Shown here: piece by piece, positions 50,701-61,346 of the stretch | Numbering within the stretch: the stretch's first letter is position 1 | How the letters are laid out: every line of letters starts with the position of its first letter | From: Lichenostomus cassidix | Taxonomy: Eukaryota > Chordata > Aves > Passeriformes > Meliphagidae | NCBI GenBank assembly: GCA_008360975.2 | Contig: CM039183.1 | Span: forward strand, 75,965,850-76,029,849 | Reading direction: 5' to 3' | DNA length: 64,000 nt | Program-made: the position numbers and the translations under genes | Notes under the pieces: generated by a model | What the model was told of the DNA's origin: nothing | Databases searched by the model: none | What the model saw: the letters and a program-made list of their open reading frames with translations, nothing else

Positions 50701-53689
50701 AGGTCTAGTGAACTGATCACCAGCAGTCTAGGAAGAATCTTTAACATGTTGCTCCAATAAAAGGCACCCTTTGTAAATCTGTGTTTGTGAAAGTTCCTAT
50801 TGAACCTGACCACGCTTAAAATGCTGAATGGGCACACCACACAATTTGTGAATCTGTGATTGTGAATAAGACCAGACGTAGAGCGTAACCCAAACTATTT
50901 GTGCATCTGGGATCTTAATGAACTCCACTGGTTTTACAGTGTCAGATTGGTTGTAATCAGAAATTAAACTCAGCCACACCCAGCCCCTCCGATCTCAGGA
51001 CTGGCCAGAAAGCAAGAGGGCTTAATTTCTGCCAAATTTCTACACTCCTAATACAATTACTGTAAAGACCGAGTGTTGTTGAAAAGACGGATTACAAGTC
51101 TTTTGTGCAAGCTGAGCTAAAACAAGGTTTTGTCCACAATTGCCTTCAAACAAATTGACTGTGCTGATTCTTAGTGATAGAAGAATGTGTGAACCAAGAT
51201 TTAAATATATCATTACAGATGTCCTTGCTTTTAGAAGCAGACTCTGGGATCATCCTGACCTGCAAGATCATGGAATTTGACAGAGTTGACCTTTAGAACT
51301 CTTAAAAAAAAAAGTTTTATATTATATTTTAAAATACCATTCTAAATGCAAATTCTAAAATGTAACTCACAATTCGTAAATAATAATGAGCACACTAAGT
51401 AAAAAAAAGCTGAAAGCAGTAATAGAGCTGAGGAAATTCTCAGAAGATGGCACTGATTTAAAACATAATGAGGAAGGACAAAGCCTTAACCTGGCTAACC
51501 ATCTCCAGGACTTGCTGTGAGCTGTATTTGCGCTGCTTTTCACAGCACTGAACTTCAAAGCCCCAGCAGGTTGTTAGGACTCTGCTTGCTTTGGGGCTGA
51601 CAAATTCTAACCTTCTGTAAAACCACTGCAAAGAATAATCTTTAGCTCGTTCATCCAACCTATCTAGCATATGTGTTGCAATTAGTTTTGCCAAATTAAC
51701 ATATGTCAAACCAAAGTCAGGTGATCCCAGCAAGCAGGTGATGTGAACAGTTTACTTCTCTTTCTTTTTTTTTGGAAAAAGATAAAAAAACAGAGTAGAT
51801 TCCACTAGTGACCGTAGAGCACTTTTTAGACATAATGCATAAATCTTAATGATTCCTGGCCCTCTGTTCCTTGACATATAAAGAGTTCCTTATATTCCCT
51901 TTTTATTACGTTATCAGCATCAATTTTTTAGAGGTCAGTGCCTGCCATGTTTTCCTACATTTCTTCCCGACACTATAATTTTAGTCCCAGCAACAAGGCC
52001 TTGTTAGTACTTCAATATATTTCCAATATTATATCTCACCAGATCCTCAAAATACCATGCCAGGGATCTGAAGCTCTGTGCATGACAAATGTTCCTTTGT
52101 GGAGCTTTTGATGTGATGTCAAGCCACGCTCTGGAGACACTACACTGTGGATCTTTGATATCGTGCACCATGACAATGTCTCCTTCGTAGCTGTCACCAC
52201 CACTGACTCAGGGCATGCTGTTAGTACTGTCAGTGCTCCAGGAAACGTAATGTACCTGGGGTGTGTTAGGATCTGCTTGCAAAAAGACATATGGTGCCTG
52301 TAGTATAATCAGTAATCAACTGTGAATTTCTTAATCACCGCAAAGAAAATGATGCAATATCATTAATTCTACCTGCACAACCCAGGAGAATATGTGCATA
52401 ATTACCAATAATGACTTAGATCTCTGCACAGAACCAGGGCTTACCCAGGAAAACTGGTGTTTTCAACCCAAATGCTGCAGGGCAAAATGTACTTCAGAAG
52501 GAAATGACAACTTCCTGAATTAAAACCTGCAAAAATTGTCCTTATTTTTCCCTTTTCACTCCTTCATTACCATTGTAAATATCAAATTGCATAAGATCCA
52601 CCAACGTGTTGCTCATTCATAGAGTCTTTGAGTCAGCGTGGTTGAAGCCAAGGCTGCAGTACTTGTCTTCCCATAGTACTTTAAACTAGGAATTGCCTCT
52701 CACTAGGAAAAAGCCATTTGTTTTTATAAATACGTGACTGAAATACCTTGCAATACACAGAGCTCTCCAACAAGTGGCACTATTAAGACTATTCAAGTTA
52801 TGAGATTGATATGCAAATGAGATCTCAGAAAGGGATGTTGGGACATGTTTTACAATATTGGATTCACTTTAAAATCTTTTAAATTTACATATGAAATATG
52901 ATTGAAATATATATTCATAATTCAGCTACTCTGGAAAATTTTGTGTTATCCAAAAAGAAACCACTGAAAAGTAGGTCAAGTGCCATAAGCTCAACCAGGC
53001 AGTCCTCTCAAAAGGGATGAAGTCATGGCAGTGTGAAGAAACCACCTAATTAAGATGTTAGTAAAGGTAACAAGCAACCAGGAAATTTGTCCACAGCGCT
53101 GAGCCAATGCATGTTGTTGAATGTGCGGATGCAGCCTTTTCTGGAGGATGTGCTGCAGTATTCATGGGAAGTTATCCCTTAAGTATTCTTGGGTCAACTT
53201 CTACACTGTACCTCTTCACACTCATTCTCACCTTATTTTGTTGTCATTGCTGGGACAAATTGGGCATTGCTTTGAGACACCATATATGACGTCTCTTCAA
53301 ATAACTCATATGTGTCTGGAATATATGTTTAGCTGCACTGGAAGAAAAATGGTCCAGAAATAGCTACATATACAAAAATTTAGGCATGAAGATAATCGAT
53401 TGCAATGGAAACAGGATCAGACTAGATTTGTTGCTGGAATAAAAGCGGTTTGGGAATAAATTGGGAAACCAAGGCATTAAAATGTAAAATACGTGATATA
53501 AAAATAGCATTTTTAACAGTAGGCTTCATTTGGTTAGTATAATATTCCTTCTGTATTTGGAAATCAACTCTGTCAGTTGTTCCTCAGTTTTCTAGTGTTA
53601 TAGAGAGATACAACAACCATAACAAAATCATGATCTGAGTGACATACAGGAATGTGAACTCTGTCTTGAATTATGAGTTGATCACAAAA

Positions 53690-53768
53690 TGCTTAATAGC
53701 ATTTGGGCACCAAAAGCTGCATAGAGGTACTTGGTGAGTTTTCAAAAAGCCTCTGTGCACAGTCCCTG
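53690..53768. mobile_element. DNA-transposon-like (hAT MITE type) remnant
   Basis: The stretch AGCATTTGGGCACC, AAAAGCTGCATAGAGGTAC, TTGGTGAGTTTTCAAAAAGCC resembles one arm of a common palindromic amniote repeat, 'GTATTTAGGCACCTAAAGATGCAGATAGGCACCTAGTGGGATTTTCAAAAGC'. The second arm is lost. Identification is from pattern memory only. Confidence 0.5.
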
Positions 53769-55622
53769 CTTAGCTCTACCTTCTTTCACTCTATGCTGAT
53801 ATCTTTGTCCTGCACAAGCATGACCTGATTCACACTAAAGCCACTGCAAATTTTATCACTGCGCAAATTGAATAATAAAATCTAAAATGGACATTTTCAC
53901 ATAACTCTTCCTTTTAGCCAAATAGTAGCATTAATTTTAAAACCTCAGCCAGTAAGATAAATGGCAATTATTGTGCTATGGGCAGAGTGTACACAGGGTG
54001 CTTTGTTGAGCTTTCAGTTTGGACAGCTTTGACTACCTGGAGCCATATCTCCCGTAGTGTGCTGTAAATAACCGAATATGTGCACTTTGAATGCAGTGGT
54101 ATAACGGGCACTTAGCATGCTAACTAAAGCATTACAAGTACTGCATGGCTTATTTTTATCTCTCTGTCCTTCTCATTATAGTATTTTTGTCTCTCATGTC
54201 AATACAAAATTATTTTTGTGTCTCAGGCAAAAACAAGACAACACGAAGGTTCAGCCCTACTAGTGTATAAACATGATGAGTCTCCTTACACCCTGTGGGA
54301 CTTTTTGAGTGCTTAACACCATATATGTCTGCAAAATCAGAACCTAAATGGCACTGGTGAGCAAGGCTTTGTATGAACATTACTTGGAAAGGAAAGTGAA
54401 GTTTATGAGTCAAAATCTCCAGTGAGGTGCTATTCTGCAGCCACACGTAGCTAGGAAAAGCAGGGGCAAAATGCTGTAAGGAGCTAAAGGCTTTTCACTT
54501 TACACAAGTGGACAATCGTGCAAAATGCAAACTGGTGAGAACCACGTTTTGAAAAGTGATGATGTATTTGCTCTGACATACAGAGTTAAATCTAGGTTGA
54601 CAACATAGTTTTCTGCAGTTCAGCAGACTTTGAAAATGCAGGTAGCCCAGTGAAGCTGCTGCAATTTCAGAAGACATTGCTGAGAAAACTTCACGGGAAT
54701 GGCTCCTCTAAAAGATACAGAAAACACAGTGTATCATCTGGCTGCAGTGAAAGGGGGAAACAGAGGATGAAAATGTACAATGAAAATTGACAAACGCAGA
54801 AAAAATAACAAACATGCACATGTTAATTACTGAACGTGCTTTTGTTAGCAGTAGGTCACCATCATTCTTTATTGACATTTACTGCAACTGCAATTTCTTT
54901 TTCAAGACCACTGACCCAGGAAAATGTAACCCTCTAGTTATCCAACGCCCTTTAATTAGAGATGTCTCCAGAGATAATCTCACTCACGGCCCCTATTGTG
55001 AATCATTTATTCTCCAACTTTCCTTTTTATCAGCTGTCTTTCATCTTTATGTTTTTCTGTCCGAGCCCGGCTGAGTAACTCGGGCTTGCAAGAATGCGGC
55101 TTATTCATTTACCGGTTCTCCCAGCTGCATTTGGTGTTCACTGACATTTGGGGTCTCGCTCAGAAGCACTGGCTGCCGGCACCAGGATAATTTGCAGGAA
55201 TCAGAGCTTTCCACTTGGCAAAAGGAGCCACGGCGCCAAGCCTCGGGGTGGGAAAAGGGCTCGGAATGGGGCCTTTAATCGAGAGGAGGCGAAGAACAAT
55301 CGGCGCTCCCGCGCTGGGAACACTTGTCGGAATTTTCTTTTTGTTTTCAGCCGCGGGAGCGCTCATCGCCCCGCGCTTTGCTCGGCACGGCTGACTCACG
55401 CCTGTCGGGCGCTTGCGGTCGGCACTGCAAGTACGATGAGGTTTCTCCGGGGGGCGGAGCGCGCAGAATAACGCAGGCATCAACACCGAGTGGCCCCGTC
55501 GGCAGCCAGGGGTGACCGGGGTGGGTTTTTTTGCCCTGCCCGTCACACCCTGCCCATCGCACCCTGCCCAGTGCCCCCCCAGCGCCACAGCCGTCGCGGC
55601 CGAGCCCCCTGGGGCCGCCCCC

Positions 55623-55664
55623 GCCGCCATGGCGGCCCCTCGCGGCGGACTACGGCTCCCAGAG
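55623..55664. promoter_or_regulatory. YY1-like palindrome and ZNF143/STAF-type motif
   Basis: GCCGCCATGGCGGC (55623-55636) is a perfect palindrome containing the YY1 core GCCGCCAT on both strands. ACTACGGCTCCCAGAG (55649-55664) matches the promoter motif ACTACnnnTCCCAGvA attributed to ZNF143. Both are promoter-proximal motifs, which suggests a second start site upstream of the simple repeat. The ATG inside the palindrome has a fair Kozak context, but its frame runs directly into the CA/CG tract and is not credible as coding. Confidence 0.5.
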
Positions 55665-55741
55665 CCCCCCGCGGCCGCCGGCGCGAGCCCCGGCGCGGGG
55701 TCCGGCTGCACGCGCGCACGCACGCACGCCCCCACGCCCCC

Positions 55742-56104
55742 TCGCGCGTGCACACACACACACACACACGCGCACACACGCACGCACAAAAACACGCGCG
55801 CACACACACACACGCGCGCACACACACGCGCGCACACACACGCGCGCACACACACACACGCGCGCACACACACACACGCGCGCGCACACACACACACACG
55901 CGCACACACACACACGCGCACACACGCACGCACAAAAACACGCGCGCACACACACACACGCGCACACACGCACGCACAAAAACACGCGCGCACACACACA
56001 CGCGCGCACACACACGCGCGCACACACACGCGCGCACACACACACACACGCGCACACACACGCGCACACACACGCGCACACACACGCGCGCACACACACA
56101 CGCA

Positions 56105-56135
<31 letters not shown>

Positions 56136-56176
56136 GCGCGCACACACACACACGCGCGCACACACACACACGCGCG

Positions 56177-56207
<31 letters not shown>

Positions 56208-56227
56208 GCGCACACGCGCGCACACAC
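55742..56227. repeat. Long alternating purine-pyrimidine tract (CA)n(CG)n, Z-DNA-prone
   Basis: About 485 bp of CACACA and CGCGCG blocks with almost strict purine-pyrimidine alternation. The clear breaks are three AAAAA interruptions (55788-55792, 55934-55938, 55978-55982), each inside the same cassette ACGCACGCACAAAAACACG. The cassette repetition points to segmental duplication within the tract. Open frames of 190-355 codons on both strands (His/Thr/Arg/Ala or Cys/Val/Ala/Arg only) arise because the repeat contains no stop codon, and they are not genes. Alternating CG/CA DNA of this length is expected to adopt Z-form under negative supercoiling, such as that behind a transcribing polymerase. 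Length is probably polymorphic, and assembly collapse is possible. Confidence 0.95.
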
Positions 56228-56258
56228 TGCCGCGGGAGGGAGCGAGCGAGCCTGCTCA

Positions 56259-56268
56259 GCGCATGCGC
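56259..56268. promoter_or_regulatory. Perfect NRF1 site
   Basis: GCGCATGCGC is the palindromic NRF1 consensus. It lies just inside the right edge of the CA/CG tract, about 170 bp before the CRE, a typical setting for a CpG-island promoter. Confidence 0.75.
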
Positions 56269-56435
56269 GGGGCGCTGGCGGAGGGACGGGGCGGGCGGAG
56301 CGCCGCCGCTATTCGCGGAGCCGCCGTACGCCGCTCCCCGTGCGTAGGGACCGCGGCGGGCGTAGGCGCGGCGGCGGGCGCTGCGCCGTTGGCGTAGCGT
56401 TGTTGTGAATGGAGCGCGCGGCGGGGCGGGGAGGG

Positions 56436-56443
56436 TGACGTCA
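56436..56443. promoter_or_regulatory. Full CRE (TGACGTCA)
   Basis: Perfect palindromic cAMP-response element for CREB/ATF factors, flanked by Sp1-type GGGGCGGGG boxes (upstream GGCGGGGCGGGG, downstream GGGGCGGGGGCGG at 56474-56486). Suggests the main start lies shortly downstream. Confidence 0.75.
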
Positions 56444-56499
56444 GCCTGCGAATGTCAACAATGTAGCGATTGAGGGGCGGGGGCGGCGCTGGGCCGGGG

Positions 56500-57093
56500 C
56501 GCGGGAGGCGGCGGCGGGCGGGTGGCAGAGCCGGGCAGCAGCAGCGGCCGCGGCAGCAGCAGCACAGCAGCGCCGCCTTCTCTCCTCCGCCTCCACCGGC
56601 CGGGCTGCCACCGCCGCCGGCCCCGGGTGCCGCTCCGGCAGCGACACAGCCGCCGCGGTGCTGCTCCCCCTCCCCCCCGCCGCCCGCCCTCCCTCCACCC
56701 GCCCTCCCTCCGCTGCGGCTTTCTCTCCTCCTCCGGCCCCCCTGCCAGCCCTCCCCTCCTTCCCTCCCTTCCCCCTTTATTTTTCTCCGCAAGACTTTGG
56801 CTCTGGAAACAGCTGGTTCAAAGCAATCGCCATGTGATGATCGTCTGGGTCGGGGTTTTTTTTTTTCATTTGGGGGGGAGGGTGCAGGTTTCTGACCGCA
56901 GAGAAATACTAATAAGAATTTCCGAAACAACAGCAGCAGCAACAACAAGAGCAACCTCCCCCTTCCCCAAACCTCCTCAGCCGTAACAGCCCCCCCACCC
57001 CCGGGCCCACTCCACCCCGCCCCACTGCCTCCCCCCACCTCCCGCCCAGGCTGCAGCGACAGGGGCGACCCCCGAAAGTTGCGCGGAGGCGAG
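56500..57093 (+). other. Probable non-coding first exon (5' UTR) of an unidentified gene
   Basis: The exon start is unknown (about 56.45-56.55 kb). The 3' end is set by GAG|GTGAGT at 57093/57094, a strong donor. The exon contains CAG runs (56535-56570 and 56927-56955), a pyrimidine-rich block (about 56660-56788) and no frame that reads into the donor as a plausible protein start. A frame from 56522 ends at TAA just before 56987. A start-stop unit ATGTGA is at 56832-56837, and an overlapping uORF begins at 56837. The minus-strand 260-codon frame over the same region is low-complexity Gly/Arg/Ala and is an artefact of GC content. Long non-coding first exons followed by large introns are common for vertebrate transcriptional and chromatin regulators, but I do not recognise this one. 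Confidence 0.65.
56832..56986 (+). other. Upstream ORFs in the putative 5' UTR
   Basis: ATGTGA at 56832-56837 is a minimal start-stop element. The next ATG (56837) overlaps its stop codon and opens a frame of 49 codons ending at 56986. It begins MIVWVGVFFFHLGG and ends in a Thr/Ala/Pro-rich stretch. If transcribed, both would lower translation of a downstream main frame. The peptide itself is probably meaningless, because its Phe run reflects a T run. Confidence 0.4.
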
Positions 57094-57129
57094 GTGAGTG
57101 CGCCTGTTCAGCGGCTCGGCAGCCCCGCT

Positions 57130-57187
57130 GGGGAAGGGGAACGGGCGGGGGGGCGAAGTTTGGGGGGAGGCTGGCCGGGCGGGGGGT
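57130..57187 (+). promoter_or_regulatory. G-quadruplex-prone segment at the start of the intron
   Basis: Many G runs of three to seven with short loops (GGGG AA GGGG AAC GGG C GGGGGGG, then GGGGGG and GGG C GGGGGG) on the non-template strand, directly downstream of the first exon. G4 or R-loop formation is an inference from this pattern. A similar set of runs is at 56474-56505. Confidence 0.5.
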
Positions 57188-60100
57188 CAGCGTGGTTTCT
57201 CCCCTCCTCCTCCTCTTCCTCCTCCCAGGAACGGCAGCTGTTGCGCGGGGTCAGGCGGGGGGCTGCACCCCCGTCCCCGGAGCTCCGCGGGCTGTGCAGG
57301 CGCGCTTAGTGCTTATTCCTTAAAGTGGGAAATACGCGCGTTGCGTAACGGGGAGTGCGCGGCGGGAGCCCAAGTGCGCGTGTGTCCGTGCGCGTCCGTG
57401 CGCGCTCTCCCGCTCCCCTCCGCTCCCCTCCGCGCCGCCCCGCAAGCCCGGGAGCCCCGGGCAGCCCCTCCGCCGAGCGCCAGCCCGGCGCCTTGCCCGG
57501 CCCCGCCGCGGCCACCTGCAGCCTCCCGGGGCAGGCGGGCAGCGCGTCCCGCCGTGCCCCCCGGTGCCGCGGGTTCGGGGAGGGATGCGAACTCCGGTAA
57601 CAGTTTCTGGGATCGTTAGGGCGCAGCGTGCGGGCAAGGCAGCGCGCCGCGGAGACGCTGGCTGTCATGAAAGAGGCTAAGTGTGAAACCGTGCCTCTCC
57701 TTTTGTGGAGCGGGCTATTTTGGTCATGCAGCGGGTGTCTTGCTTAAATCGCTTCAGTTGCCGTGAGATCATTGTGCCCTTGTTATTGAAGCCCCGGAGG
57801 CTCCGGAGTAAACCCCGGGCTTCAGTCTTTAATAATAAACGTGAGGCAGAGACGACATCTGATTAGAAATACTCCATAAGATGTTGGAAAGATTGGGAAA
57901 TTACAGCGTTGCTGTTTGCTCTAGTTGAAGCTGTGTCAGTGTTTTTGTGATGAAAGCCCGTTTTTAGACACTTTGGAACTGTCGCTAAAGTTGTGCATAT
58001 TTTAATTTTTTGTTCTGAGGCTTGAGCTGAAAACAAGTTGGGGTTTTCTTTGAGCTGGAAATTATCTGAGATTCTGCTGTAGCTGGTGGAATGCTCTGCA
58101 GTTTGGGGAGGGCGGTGATGCTTGGGTAAATTGACTTTTTCAGGTATGTAAATACTGAAATTTGAGACAATTGCTGAGATGAGATGGATAGAATAAAACG
58201 ATAAGGTGATGCGTTAGGCTTTTGCTGCAACAGCCCCATAGACAACAGCTTTAAACCACTGTTCTAGGAGCTTTACATCTGACAAATAGAAATAAAATTC
58301 CACCTCACATGTGGGCTTGCTCTTTTAAAAGCCTTGTTGCCTTTTGTGTCCACCTGCCTGCCCCCTGTCACTGGGATCTGGGCAGCTGTGCAGCCGAATG
58401 GATTGGCGTTGTACTTCCCTGCGGTGTACTGAACCTGTGCTTTCAGCATCGCTTTTCACATTTGACCCTCCAGCTTCAAAGGCTGTTCTGAAGGTGCTCT
58501 GCAAGGAATGGAAGGAAGCCGTGACTAATTGGAAAAGTACAGAAATGAAAAACCAGGATCACAGGTCTAGTTTTCTTGTTAGTGTCCTCTGGAACGCTGG
58601 GTGAACCATTCAAACATATGTACGCCAGTACGCAGCTGTCAAGTGGGCAAGAAAGGTCCCTAGTGACTTTGGAGATAGGGTGGTTGTCAAGATATTTAGG
58701 GGTCTTTTGCAGAAATGCTCCACAGAAGCAGAGTGTGCATTTCTGGGCAATGTTGGACAACTCTGCTGTGAGACTTGAGGTTAAACAGTTAAAATTTTTT
58801 AAAACTTTCACCTTTGTGGAGAGTAGATGGGGAAGATGCATGCAGCAAATACATGACTAATGCACATGCTGACAGATCCTGAGTTGTTAATCAACAGCAA
58901 TTGTTTGTGCTCAGGTATCTCACACTGGGAAACAGTGCTAGGACTGGTACTCTTAGTCTTTTTCTGACCCAGAGGCACATCTGGAACATCTGTTGGTGGT
59001 AATGTGCATGCTGGCAGATTGCTGTGATGATGTAGGTGGGACGTCTTCCTCTCTTTTCCTCTTGGCTTTCAATCATTCATTCTGCAGCAAGACAATATTG
59101 GCTGTTTGCTCTTCTGTGCTGGGCAGGAAGGAAAGTTAGGCATAAAACCTGAGTTTATGAGGAGATTTTGGTAAATCTTTGACATTGTAAAAGTCTTCAG
59201 ATACTCACGGAAATAATAAAATCTCCATGCTATATAGCATTCTTACATATCCCTTTCTGCAAGTGCATAATAAAAGACAAAGAGAGCTGAAAATAAAACC
59301 TTATACAGATGAAGTGTAGTGTGGAATATGTAACAGAAGTTGCTTGCCTTCACTTATTGTAAAACTTTCATTGCTTGATTTTTCAGTTCTGAAGTGCCAT
59401 AGCTGTTTTTCTTAATGAGGCTGCAGTATGATTACCAATTAGTTATTTTCTTTCAAGTTTTCTCTAATAAAAGGTGTCATAAAAAAATCAGTGAGTTTGG
59501 TTTCTTTGTTAATAATGGAAATAGATGTTTTGTCATTGTGTACATGCGGCATTCTTTTTTGGTAGGGCTTCACATATGCATAGATAAAGAGGAGACTTCT
59601 CAGAGCATAGCTAAGCTGAAAAATGAGATGTGTAATATTAATATATGTGAAGAAATAATTTCAGTAGTAATGACATTTTTATGTAATAAACAGTTGGTAA
59701 AATCGAATAGCATTTATTGTGTGATGTGAACAGAGTCTCTTGTGGGTTTAATTTGGGTTGTATGAAGATGGTTTAATACATTCAAATCAAAACATATATG
59801 CCTTTTTACTCAAAGGAATACTTTCTGAATGGCTTCTTAGTTTACACTGAACATACTTGTAGCGTTAAGCAGGTCTGACTTAGATTTGAAGGCATACATG
59901 CTTGTGTCTTTCACCTCTGGGTCTGAATTTCCAGCTCAGCTCATATTGGGTGTGATGGTTGTACATAAGTGTTTTCTGAGTTGAACTGTTAGAGGAGATA
60001 CACTAATCATTCCATTGACGTGTTGAAGAAAATTCACATTTAAACTTCACACTTTCTCTGAGTTACTCCTGCTGCTTTCAGTATTCCTGTGGACTATACA

Positions 60101-61307
60101 TGCTTTAAGAGAATGTGTAAAGAGTGTTGTTCTGAAACTGCAGTTCTTTACTGATATTTGAGTAGGTGCTCAAATGATTTTGTTGTAGTAGATGAATGGG
60201 CAGTAGAGTTCTACTCCCAGTAACTCCCGCAGGATTTCCGGAATAGTGCTCAAAGTATTCATTCAGGTTGTTACAAAAAACGGTCATCATTCCTTTAAAT
60301 TCAGCCAAAAGATACTAACCTTGGCAGCTGTCTGAATATTACACATTTATTTGAAGCTTGCATCAAGAAAATGTAAAATGTATGAATATAGCCAGCTGAG
60401 TTGCAATGTGCTCATCTTGCTTTTTAGATAGGCAGAAACATCTTTGTAGTGGATTGAAAAGAGCACTGCATACTACGCCACTCTTAGACTATGAATTACA
60501 ATTTTAAAGCAGGCAAGCAGAGGAGTGTATACAAATGCCTCTATGACCAGTGATGGACTTGCAGCTTCTGAGTTACTAGAACTAACAATCAGAGAGCAAC
60601 CACATGTTCAGAACAGGCAAATAAAAAGGAACAAGGGAATAAGTTCAGGAAAGCCCTTATGCTAAAAGTTTACATGTGCAGCAGAACTTTGATCTGTCAA
60701 AAACTGGGCTCAGAAGACTCCTCTGCTCAATTGTATTGATATTCATGCAGAAGGAGCAACAGCAACAATCTGAAGAACACCACCTGTGCTGCACTGGCAT
60801 CTTAGCAGATCAATAGATGTGTCCCTGTTGAGCTTGAAAAAGACTATCTGTAAAAGCTCCTGATACAGTGGGGGCTGAACTGCAGCTTCTGTGTGAGGGA
60901 AGGGGCTGCCAGGCATGCAGCCCCTCTGTGTGTAACCCCTCAGCTCTCCCTGACTTCTCTGTGTGCTGCCTCTTTGCTATTTACGCCTGCTGGTGCAAAC
61001 CTGCCCTCAGAGCCAGCTGGGACATTTCGGATTCCATACCTTAAAGGAAACGGAGAAGGAGGATGGTGCAGGTGGTGGTTGCAGGGGCAAGAGACATTGG
61101 GGTCTGAGCTATGCCTTTTTCTTCTTTTTAGTTTGAAAGGTGACCTAAAATGGTCAGATCCTCCCAGATTTATTCCTAAAACCTATAATTTGCATACAAC
61201 TGTCTCTGCTATTTCAACTGAGCAAGATGTTTGAAAAGCTATTAGGAACAAAAGGCATGGGAATTTCCAGTTTATCCCTGGTAGGAGTTGAAATAAAAGG
61301 CTGAAGC

Positions 61308-61346
61308 TTTTTTTTTTTTTTTCCTTTCTTTTTTTTTTTTTTTTCC
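61308..61346. repeat. T-rich run
   Basis: About 15 T, a CCTTTC interruption, then about 19 T and CCC, within the intron. It could be read as a minus-strand poly(A), but no retroelement body follows. Confidence 0.8.

Larger units (their letters stand above)
46256..55080. other. Intergenic, no gene recognised
   Basis: Short chance frames only. Simple sequences: (GT)n with flanking TATA-type alternation at 46530-46600, poly(A)/GAAA at 47428-47454, and an A/C-rich tract at 47706-47780. A 25-bp imperfect tandem duplication is at 50258-50307 and an ATGCAAAT octamer at 52811-52818. A palindromic repeat remnant lies at 53.7 kb. Confidence 0.65.
55130..57660. promoter_or_regulatory. CpG island / promoter region
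   Basis: GC content and CpG frequency rise sharply at about 55.13 kb and fall off by about 57.66 kb, against AT-rich flanks. The island contains YY1- and ZNF143-like motifs, a perfect NRF1 site, a full CRE, several GGGGCGGGG-type Sp1 boxes and no clear TATA box, as is usual for broad vertebrate CpG promoters. The (CA/CG)n tract sits inside it. A good splice donor follows on the plus strand at 57093/57094, so the main promoter most likely fires to the right. A start site between about 56.4 and 56.55 kb fits best but is not fixed by the sequence. Confidence 0.9.

Noticed and set aside
50770..50945. Possible DNA-transposon-like repeat ('TTTGTGAATCTG' and 'GCATCTGGGATCTTAATGAACTCCACTGG')
   Set aside because: Resembles amniote MITE vocabulary only in short pieces, with no palindromic structure I could trace.
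55160..56408. Open frames of 190-355 codons on both strands across the CA/CG tract (Cys/Val/Ala/Arg or His/Thr/Arg/Ala repeats)
   Set aside because: A CA/CG repeat has no stop codon in any frame, so these frames are forced by the repeat. They exist in several frames on both strands at once.
56522..56986. Plus-strand 154-codon frame in the first exon as the gene's N-terminus
   Set aside because: It stops before the splice donor, has Ser/Arg/Pro low-complexity composition and a Phe run from a T tract. Better read as uORF/5' UTR.
56256..57038. Minus-strand 260-codon frame in the first-exon region
   Set aside because: Low-complexity Gly/Arg/Ala/Leu sequence from GC-rich DNA with trinucleotide runs. 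It shows no domain and lies antisense to a good splice-donor exon.
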